From Saccoglossus kowalevskii (taxonomy: Eukaryota > Hemichordata > Enteropneusta > Harrimaniidae): 13,326 nucleotides of DNA. The position numbers and the translations under genes were made by a program. Each line of letters begins with the position of its first letter. Position 1 is the first letter of the stretch. Location: NCBI RefSeq assembly GCF_000003605.2, contig NW_003137821.1:1-13326 (forward strand). The letters are read 5' to 3'. A model generated the notes under the pieces. The model was not told the origin of the DNA, searched no databases, and saw only the letters and a program-made list of their open reading frames with translations. This document shows positions 1 through 8,600 of the stretch, in pieces.

Positions 1-210
1 ATCATCATAATCATATTCCTGACATATTTATATTCCAACTATATTACTATAAACAAAACTATATATCTTAAATTTGATAATTAACAGGGCTGTGCCTTGC
101 ATAGCTTGTGAATATTTATAACGGCGGAATTCCTGCAAATAAAAATACATTTCTGAAAAGTTTTTCATAAACATATTTGCAATTATTAATAAACTATCAT
201 TCAATTGCAG

Positions 211-327
211 ATATTTTTGATTGGTATTTTGGTAGCATTGATCAAAAAACGACGATCTTCCATTGATGGAGAAGTTGATATAGATGATGATAGTGATGAC
301 AGCGATGAAGAGCTTCTCCAAGTGTGA
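211..327 (+). CDS. Last coding exon of an upstream-starting membrane protein with a DXXLL sorting tail (partial)
   Basis: A T-rich tract and CAG acceptor (201-210) precede 38 open codons ending in TGA at 325-327. The exon reads IFLIGILVALI (end of a membrane helix), then a KKRR stop-transfer cluster, then a strongly acidic tail ending DDSDEELLQV. An acidic cluster with a serine followed by DXXLL near the C terminus is the known GGA-adaptor signal of mannose-6-phosphate receptors and sortilin, which cycle between trans-Golgi and endosomes. The rest of the gene lies left of the window, so the lumenal domains and the family are unknown. Phase 0 is chosen because the other open frame gives only 17 residues without such features. 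The gene is convergent with the receptor gene to the right. The exon is fairly secure; a sorting-receptor role is inferred from the tail alone. Confidence 0.7.
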   Translation: MFLIGILVALIKKRRSSIDGEVDIDDDSDDSDEELLQV

Positions 328-2220
328 AGTAACTCATCCCTACAAAACAATAATGGAATAGTCCAAACATTTACTTCACTGATGGGATGTTCGGGAATTG
401 CACTCATAAATTTATATTCAACACTTGCTTCAAAGAAAATCGAGTTTGAAGTAAATTGAACCTTTGATAGTTTTTTTTCTGAGCATTAATACTGGAGAAA
501 TGAACATGTGTTCAAGTTTTTCACATGTTTGGGTCAATAGGAGTCAGATGACAGGTCATTAATCCAATTAATTGTGATAGACACTGGAGATGAAAGCAGC
601 TGAATTGTTATGTTTAGTTTGCTAGTATAACACTATGTGTGCAATGGTACGCAAATTTCAGATTACACACGGATGTTGTTTACTATTAAATTTTATAAAT
701 ATTTATATCGTAGATTCAAATATTGTAGTGTCCTGTATAAAGTAAGCTGATTAGACAACGCTCAGAGCATTTTAAATTTTCATTCATGTGTACTAGTGAC
801 ATCAAATTCCTTTTTTTTTAAGATCAGGAGGAAATTCCTGAATATAAGGGGACATTTTTAAATCATTATCTGGTCGCATTATAATTTCATCTGGTTGAAG
901 GCTTGATTCAGCACTCATGTTCATTTCGGTTTAAGATCTATGATTTTCATCCAAAATCGCCTCCACTGCTTCTTGCATACGCTATCCTACATGTAGTTAA
1001 TCATTCCAATCTTTATGTTGTCAACCATGTAGAAAAATGAATATTTTTTGGACAGTAGTCTACACTTGGGTTAGGATTTTATTTGTGCTAATGCTTTATT
1101 CACTAAATATTCAAAAAACTTACCGGCTATTCCATCAACTTGAAAGCAAAGAAATTTGCGAATCTTTTTTTTCCATATTTTTTTAATTTTGTTCAAACTT
1201 AACATATAAATACATTGAACATTACAATGCCAGCAGCATGCACATAATTTTGTTTTTCAGATCAGATTCAAAATAGCATTTTGTATTAATGAAGAATAGT
1301 CTCAGAGCCATATCTCTGACATCATACATTATTTCACACAGGTATTGATGATCCGATTAAAGATGGCCAAATGACGGCTATTTTAATATGAAAGAAGTTT
1401 AGAATTTCTGCCATTTCAGAACAACATCTTGGTAGTACATTGACAACAGATTTTTTTCAAAACTAGTAAATACCTGTGTTTTCGCATGCATGGGCTTTTG
1501 GCATTACCAACAAATAAAAAAATCAGATTGGTATTAATAATACCCATGCCTTGTAGTAGACTTTATTAAATTAAAAAAAGTATAAAATAAGATTGTTTTT
1601 ATTTCAAGAGCGAGGTAAAAGTTTGATGTCTTGGTGGCTTTTTCAATATTCTGCTAAATCAGGAAAAGAATGTATATATTTAATTTTGTACGCCAAATCT
1701 TTTGCAAGATTTTGATTTTCACTTTTCTTTGAGTAGTATTGGTCATTGAGGCGTTGTTTTATGGATTTAGATACACAATGTATTCAAGAGACACCAGGTA
1801 CTTGCATAATGTTATATGCTAATTACGCCTAGGGGATTTACCACATTCATGTATGTCCTATACTAGTGCATGTTGGGTATTGTTTTATGGATTTAGATAC
1901 ACAATGTATTCAAGAAACACCAGGTACTTGCATGTTATATGCTTATGCTAATTACGCCTATGAGAATTTACCACATTCATGTATGTTGTATATTAATGCA
2001 TGCTGGGAATTTGTTTTTTTTTCACATGTACAGGGTTACACAATACCTGTAATGTTATACCTCAATCTGCATTAAGTCCCATTATTATTCATATTTATTT
2101 TTTAATTTCACAGTAAATACAGTATATTCATTCATGCTACTAAGTAATTTACACCCTTGTTGTTTTGTTTTTTTAAATTATGCAATAAACATAATTCTTG
2201 TATTTATTGGTCCGAGTTCT
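328..2220 (+). other. Probable 3' UTR and flank of the left-hand gene
   Basis: No coding exon could be supported here. Poly(A)-signal-like hexamers on the + strand are ATTAAA at 685-690 and AATAAA at 1513-1518 and 2184-2189. The last is followed by a T-rich stretch and would give a 3' UTR of about 1.9 kb. Which one is used cannot be decided from sequence. Apart from the tandem duplication at 1755-2016, the stretch is AT-rich and featureless. Confidence 0.4.
1755..2016. repeat. Tandem duplication, 126-bp period, two copies
   Basis: The block starting TGTTTTATGGATTTAGATAC at 1755 starts again at 1881. The copies share long identical runs (for example ACACAATGTATTCAAGA, TATGCTAATTACGCCTA, TTTACCACATTCATGTATG) and differ by small indels and substitutions. 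A short degenerate third start (TGCTGGGAATTTGTTTT) follows copy 2. The unit is a multiple of 3 and copy 2 has an open frame (1866-2075), but copy 1 carries a TAG in the equivalent frame and the peptide has no recognisable features. It is treated as non-coding. Confidence 0.85.
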
Positions 2221-3787
2221 CTCTCATTGTTCTAGTTACCCCAAATCTTGTTCATTCAGTAATATGTAGAACTTACAATAATCTTGTTTATTTGAGTTGA
2301 TAAAGGTCATCCTACTGTGACGTCATGCGTTTCCTGTTTTGCCAACTGGCATCAAATGTGTGATACAAATGTCTCTCACTGATGAACACGCTGATGATTT
2401 GCTATAACATTGTCCATAAGTGATTTTATACATGAACACATACATGTGTATTTAATAACAACAGTAGCGAACATTGCTATTATCTGTTCTTGTCAACCAG
2501 TCAATTCACACATGCAAGCATGCAGAACCTAAACAAGTGTGACTGCATATACATATTCAAACATTGGAAGCACATGTGGACATGGTAATGAACTGTACTT
2601 TTTTCATTAAGAATTATAATAATGCCAAGTTTCCATTTGGTAAAATTTTACAATGAATGCGAAATGTAGCCAAAAAATGGGTCTCATTGTATACCACAAT
2701 TTGCTCTGCAAAAAATGTGTATTTTGTATATATCTTTCACGTGGTTATTTACGTCATAAATAGGCCACGTACTATAATAATTATAATTACTTGTACGTGA
2801 ATATTTAAGTAGACAATTAACAATTGAAGTAGGAAGCTGTGTGTGGAAGAGATATATTGTCCATAGTACAATGTGCACTTTAATAAATCTGATATCATGA
2901 TTCACAAGTTCAGATATTTTATATATCCTATTATGTTTGTTTGTTTTTTTCAGCAGAAGCATACATCACAGCTGTCACTTGTGTGCGCTCACCCTAAGCT
3001 TTCCAGTGTTTTATTCATGTGCATACGCCTTTCGTTCTATGTACTTTGTGATCAATGTATTGACTGCGATTATACCCCGGACGGGCGGGCCGCGAGTACT
3101 CACCTAGATTTTGGGTGCGAGTAACTACCACCCAAAGGATTATACAAATACAATATATTTACGGTTATATTGTCACATTAGCAACATTTTTACTAAGTTG
3201 TAATCTAGTTCTAGAAGCGGTCTTCACGCATCACAACAGTAAATCGGTAGCGATTCAATATGGAAACAAATTTAATGCATTGTCAGGGCAAGGTTGGGAA
3301 AATGGCAAAATCCTCAAATACGACATTTAAACGAAAACCTAATTGGTGAATGTCTGAAACTGTGGGTATATAGCAACAATCAGATTCATAATACTTTAAA
3401 CAGTTATGATAAAATAATTCGTCTAGTCACTGCCCAAGCTATGTTTTAGATGTGGCTACACTAATTCTTGGAAATACTTTCATGTTTTTCATTAAAACAC
3501 ACTGTTTGAATTAATTAAAAACATGTGTATTATATTATACATAAAACACATTTGCTGACAATTAAGTATATTGTAAACACACAAAAATACATCTTTTCAA
3601 AATAAAACACTGGGTGTTATACGGGGACATACATTTTGTCATGTAAGTTTTTATTGATGCTGTCTGTTACGGATTAATACATTTTCTGAGGGAAAAGGGG
3701 AAACCGAAACTAACCTAAATGAACCTAAAGATATGATGAAACAATAATGACATTACTCACTGGATTTTAATTATTGATACTTTTCAG
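2221..3787. other. Intergenic stretch with nothing supported
   Basis: AT-rich sequence with scattered short open frames on both strands. None has a recognisable domain, convincing splice context or codon bias. A small GC-rich island (about 3076-3100) and an 8-bp stem (TTTGGGTG at 3110-3117, CACCCAAA at 3129-3136) are the only local structure seen. Confidence 0.5.
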
Positions 3788-3913
3788 ATTTTAAGAGAGA
3801 GATCAGAACGGACGAGATGCATTTGCTAATATTGGGAATTTATTTTGTCCTGTTAATATGGATTATTGTTGGTTCAGTGTTCTCGATCTCTATGCTAGAA
3901 GAACTCTGGTTAG
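3788..3913 (+). CDS. Candidate exon encoding a hydrophobic segment (weak)
   Basis: A TTTTCAG acceptor precedes 126 nt that stay open in one frame and end at a GTAAAC donor, both in phase 1. The reading is FKREIRTDE, then a strongly hydrophobic run (residues LLILGIYFVLLIWIIVG), then SVFSISMLEELWL. It could be an internal exon with one membrane helix, or a first exon starting at the ATG at 3817-3819. No family was recognised. It joins in frame with the next candidate exon at 4116. Hydrophobic open stretches arise easily in AT-rich DNA, so this stays a candidate. Confidence 0.25.
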
Positions 3914-4115
3914 GTAAACATAGTTTTAAAATAACGCACTTAAAAGTAGTGAAAATAAGCAATCAAATCATTTAGAATGGATATAGTGCACATGTGCAGA
4001 TTCGAGGTTTAAAAAAGAAATAGATTGCAATAGAGAATATTTAATTATAGTGAGCATGTTTCTCTGAAATTAATGATTTTCTATTTGTCCCACTATTTTT
4101 TTGTTTTTCCCCAAG

Positions 4116-4231
4116 AATTAGAGAAAACAATACCACAGGGGTATAAATTGGGCACGTTCATTTATGCCAATGAAGAAAGAGTTAAAGGACTTTATTGTTT
4201 TTCCCAAATGATAATGATTTCCAAATGTTAA
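4116..4231 (+). CDS. Candidate terminal exon joined in frame to 3788-3913 (weak)
   Basis: After a T-rich tract and CCCCAAG acceptor, phase 1 reading continues LEKTIPQGYKLGTFIYANEE, then RVKGLYCFSQ and a short tail to TAA at 4229-4231. The balanced amino-acid composition is more protein-like than most short frames here, but no family was recognised. If real, the pair would form a small membrane protein lying antisense to, or just beyond, the 3' end of the receptor gene. An RNA-seq junction 3913/4116 would settle it. Confidence 0.22.
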
Positions 4232-4783
4232 TGATTTTCGTTACCATGTTATCAATGGCAGCACATTTGAAATGTGTCCCTGGCGGAAACTCTTCAAGAT
4301 TCATTTTGTAATGAAATAATAATCATGCTCTCCAACGAGGCTTACAATAATATTTGGTTCCCTGTTTGAATGGGAACTTTGTGATAATTTTTCCACATTC
4401 TAAGATTGTTTTGAAAAACAAACACACTACTAATAATAAAACAAGGTTCACTGCAAATGTAACTATGCTGACTTACAAGATGACAATATGTTATGGGTTT
4501 ATAGTTCAACTATTCGTGTTATACTCCCACTAGTGATATACGGTATAATAAATATCAGCAGCAGCAGCGTTGATGATTATGCGATTTAAATGATCATTTA
4601 ATCTTGATTTCAAATAAGGAAATACGTTTGCTTCTAAATAATCCTTTACTGGTCCTTATATTGCTCAATTCGTGATTACTACTAATTCGTTTTGCAATTG
4701 ACGAGTGTAAAATTCTAGTAATTGTAACATGGTGTTCGGGCAAGTTATTCTTCGTTACGTCACACAAGATAAAGGCTACTGTT
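4191..4783 (-). other. Probable 3' UTR of the receptor gene with candidate poly(A) signals
   Basis: Downstream of the receptor stop codon (- strand) there is ATTAAA at 4602-4597, about 180 nt past the stop, and AATAAA at 4196-4191, about 590 nt past it. The nearer one is the weaker hexamer. The choice is not decidable from sequence; the longer UTR would overlap the candidate + strand exon at 4116-4231. Confidence 0.4.
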
Positions 4784-5681
4784 CTATATGACGGACTCGT
4801 ATGTACTTTCTTCCGTGATAGCACTTTGGTCATTTCCTGCATCTGCCTCGTCCATACCAAGTGACACATATAGTGAATTGGCAACAAATCCAGTCTCATG
4901 TTTCGGAATTATGGGATCGCTTAGTGCACCGTGCACATTACACTGTAACTTGTAAGAATTATTATCAATAACCTCACATGTACCATCTAATGATTCATAT
5001 ACGATATTATCAACAAAGCCATCTGTATCATCTGCCGCATTGCGGTGACTTTCACTATCAATTAAACCGTTCTTTAAAATATTATAGGTACACCTTTCAT
5101 TATTCCCCATTGCGTGAACCCGGGGTACTACAGATACATTCCCAGGAGTTTTCATTTTCTGTGAGCCTGTTGTGTGGCTATCTATCTCGTCTTCATGTTC
5201 AACAGTCTTTACTCGTGTTGCTTCCAGTGTACTGTCTCCGAAATCGTAAATATTGTTATCCACGAATCCCTCTTCAGCAGTGTCCACACGTGGTGTTTCA
5301 AGTGTACCCTCTCCGAAATCGTAAATGCTGTTATCTATGAATCCCTCTTCAGCATATTCTACACGCGGCGTTTCGATTGTGTTCTCTACCGAATCGTAAA
5401 TTAAGTTATCCACCAACCCCTCCTTCGTGTTTTGTATTTGACGTTTATCATCTACCGAGTGGTCAAAGTGGTTAACATCGCCTGATTCAATCGTCGATAT
5501 ATGTGATTCAGACACTACATATTCAATCCCTCTGGCATCCCTATCCACATTACAGTGTTTGTTTTCAATTACTCCGTCAATTCCGGAATAGTAAACTTCA
5601 TCTTCATTCATTTGAATATCGTCATTGCCATGCGCGATTCCGTCTGCAGTATACCCACCTTGTGAGTGTTTGGGTTTGAGC
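4784..5681 (-). CDS. Exon 9: cytoplasmic tail with NxxY and ITIM-like motifs, stop codon
   Basis: The exon follows a TTTCAG acceptor in phase 2 and runs 298 codons to TAG at 4786-4784. The tail (residues 466-764) is acidic and has no enzyme domain. NxxY motifs, a form bound by PTB domains, occur with tyrosines at 561, 586, 611, 694, 709 and 737. Five tyrosines fit the ITIM consensus [SIVL]xYxx[ILV]: VYYSGI (497), LIYDSV (561), IVYESL (694), SLYVSL (737), STYESV (760). CTYNIL (665) is a YxxL without the upstream residue. Three 25-residue repeats cover ~553-627. The C terminus ESVI fits a class I PDZ ligand (S/T-x-hydrophobic). Inference: a docking tail for SH2, PTB and PDZ proteins, inhibitory or phagocytic in character. 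No ITAM-spaced pair was found. Confidence 0.92.
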
Positions 5682-8600
5682 CTGAAACAATTGAGTTAAA
5701 TGCATTGTTATAGTATGTGACTTACAATACATTCAAATAACCATGTGACGTAACATCAAAATCTTTGCATTACTTTTTGTCAATTTATTCCGTGCAATTA
5801 TACAAATACTTGGATTCATATGTATTATTTGATCTGAACCAAGGAATTCCTCACATGCGACTCTTAAACGATATTCTTGATAAATGTATGACACAGTAGG
5901 TGTATAGTATGTGACGTAACATCCAAATCAGTTTGTTCTTTGAGTGAAATATATCATTAAATTTAATAGATTTAATATAGCTTACTTCTTTGTTCGAAGA
6001 ACGACTGCAACCAAGATAATCAATATGACCACTACTACTGTCACAGCAACCCCACCACCAACGGCGCCACCTAAAATGTGTAATAACAACCTTACAATAA
6101 GAAATAGTCAATTCGTTTTTAGTATGAAGATCGCCTGCAACAAAGATAATCAATATGACCACTACTACTGTCACAGCAACCCCACCACCAACGGCGCCAC
6201 CTAAAATGTGTAATAACAACCTTACAATAAGAAATAGTCAATTCGTTTTTAGTATGAAGAACGACTGCAACAAAGATAATCAATATGACCACTACTACTG
6301 TCACAGCAACCCCACCACCAACGGCGCCACCTAAAATGTGTAATAACAACCTTACAATAAGAAATAGTCAATTCGTTTTTAGTATGAAGATCGCCTGCAT
6401 ACAATTACTATTTGTAAAATATTTCTCAAGCAAAACTTACCGATAGATATTGATTTCTTGTCATCATTGTCATTTTCAGATCGAGCGCTGATAGTGAAAT
6501 GTACTGTTGTCCTTGTACTAGATGTTGGTATAACTGAATCTACAAAAAAAATGCACATAAAGGTTTGAATTTATTCATTTACATTTAAAAACAATAAATC
6601 GTGCTGACAGTGTACAATAAATAACGTTACTGTGTCTTTGACATGGCCAGTAATTTTTCCGAGTAAAAGAACTAATCAGTACCTCTTTCACAATGCTGAC
6701 CTATTCTGTCATCCGGGCAATCACAGCGGTATGACATATCACCATCACTCCATTGACATGTCCGATCATTTAGACAAGGGTTACTTTGACATGGGTTCAC
6801 TCTATCTTCACACGTAGTACCTCCCCATCCATCTACACACCGACATATAAATCGTCCCGGAACCGAGGAACACGTCCCTTCATTTCTGCATGGGAAACTA
6901 TCGCATAGATTTGTCTGTAAAGCTGCATAGTACAGATGTCTTGTTATTATAATTTCCCTTTACGACGTCTACTGTTGGATGTACGAGTGGGATATACTTG
7001 AAAATTTACTTTGTTTTTAATTTATGGCGAATCGATTGGAAAAGTTGATAAACAGATTGGTGTTAAAGCAAATTATTAATGTTGTTTTGATATTTAACAA
7101 CATTTTGTCTTTTGATAATAACGATTGATTGTGAGCGGATGAACCCTTATTATTTAATGATTAGCTTTCCCTGAAACGATAGTATATTTCAAAGTGCTTT
7201 ACCTTCATAGAACACAACAAATCCAAGTGATCTCCCATCTTCATCTGATGTAAATCTCATCAATAATGTATTATTAGATGTGATCCCAATGTCATGTGAT
7301 ACAACTCCAATGTTTAAGGTACTGTTGTGGTTGGATAGTATGACGGGTTGGTTGTTAGGTTGTCCACTGATGTTATAAAATAGTACTTGGTCGCCCTCAC
7401 TAAGATTCAACATTCGCAGGGTGACTGATATTACAAAGTTTGAAGGTTGCTGTACTGTCCACAGACATTTTCGGCGTTTCCAATAGTTGAAAGGAAAGTT
7501 TTGACTAAATATCCAGCCCTCAGGATCAGTGAATGAGCCACCACATCGACCTATAGCAGCTTAGCATAAACAATTCGGTTATTATTAGATATTTAGCACA
7601 GGTTCACTGATAATTGTCATTCATACTTATCCCAAATCAGTCGAGAGAACTCATATGTATGTGTGCGGCTATACGGGTATTCGTACGCAGTTTTAGATGA
7701 GAATTCCGTCAGATTCGAATATATATCTGTGTAAACTGAGAGCGTAGGAATAAACAGGAATAATGAATGTGTTCCCTGCGATCATGTTATAGTGACTGTT
7801 TTGAATTTTAATTTCCCGTTTTCAAGACCACTTTCTGATCGACATGTGTCAGCCATAGTGTTGACTTTTGCAGTTACAATCAGATACGATTATTGTTTAT
7901 TTTCGGCACTGAATGACACTCCCTCCTGGCTGGTTGTATTAACATGCACATTCGTGACTCGATTATTTAGCAAATATCGGACAAAGACGAGAGACATTCT
8001 AAAAAAGACTAGTGTGAATCCAATTTAGACACAGAACAAGTTCTGTTTTGGACAGTAGAACATTATTTCTCCTAACGTTTGTAAAATTGCCCATTTCGCT
8101 ATAGGACAACCGCCCACATTTGATCAATTAGTAAGATATACAACACTCTGTGTAATATACTCACTATTGTACACGGAACTTGCATCCGGGCCACCACAAA
8201 TATCAGTGGGTTCTTTTGTACAAGGTGAACTACAGTACTCATTGGATACCAACTGAAATTCATCGCCTGGGAGGTCATCACTACAACGACATTCCTGACT
8301 ATTCCTTAGAGAAGCATATGACTTTGATTTGCAGTGATTGATACATCCACTTATTATTGTTTTCGGTGAACTTTTCGAGCCATATAAGGGATGTCTGCCA
8401 TTGTCACTAAAACACCCGGCATAGCCCGGATCTAAATAAAATGAGACAAGATAACATTCAAGATAAGATAAGTTGGCAAGATAAGACAAGGCCAGGTCAT
8501 AACTATGTGGGCGGTTTGTGAGAATGTTGTGGACGAGTCGTACGTCAGAGTGTTACATCATTTTCAAATATATTATATTTATAGAAACATATTAATCAGA

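Larger units (their letters stand above)
5996..6399. repeat. 130-bp tandem array: transmembrane exon plus flanking intron, three copies and a 14-bp remnant
   Basis: Units begin GAAGA(A/T)CG(A/C)CTGCA at 5996, 6126, 6256, with a final partial unit 6386-6399. Units 2 and 3 differ at only two positions; unit 1 differs from them near its left edge (CCAAG against CAAAG). Each unit carries exon 8 without its last ~10 nt plus 55-60 nt of the preceding intron, including the 3' splice acceptor. Divergence is so low that the duplication is either very young, homogenised, or an assembly artefact. Confidence 0.95.

Noticed and set aside
2873-3124. Open + strand frame with several cysteines
   Set aside because: No domain, no convincing splice sites and composition like random AT-rich DNA.
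3110-3136. 8-bp perfect stem with 12-nt loop as a terminator or structural RNA
   Set aside because: Short stems of this size are expected by chance in 13 kb, and hairpin terminators do not apply to animal genes.
4594-4899. 101-codon - strand frame overlapping the receptor stop
   Set aside because: It is a different frame from the tail exon, which is supported by repeats and motifs; it is a shadow extending into the 3' UTR.
6076-6145. GTAAGG sites between the exon copies as donors allowing two or three membrane exons in tandem
   Set aside because: The phases would fit, but the resulting intron is 25 nt from GTAAGG to the next AG, too short for ordinary splicing, and two helices back to back would invert topology.
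5851-6349. Open frames across the transmembrane array read as a separate protein
   Set aside because: They begin in intron and run through duplicated exon copies in shifted frames; the true signal is the spliced membrane exon. Their only value is to predict the products of alternative acceptors.
5996-6399. Regular 130-bp repeats as a CRISPR array or satellite
   Set aside because: There are only three direct copies, each containing a coding exon and splice acceptor, in a eukaryotic gene. It is a local exon duplication.
7792-8028. 78-codon + strand frame in intron 4
   Set aside because: It lies wholly in an intron of the receptor gene on the other strand, with no recognisable motif.
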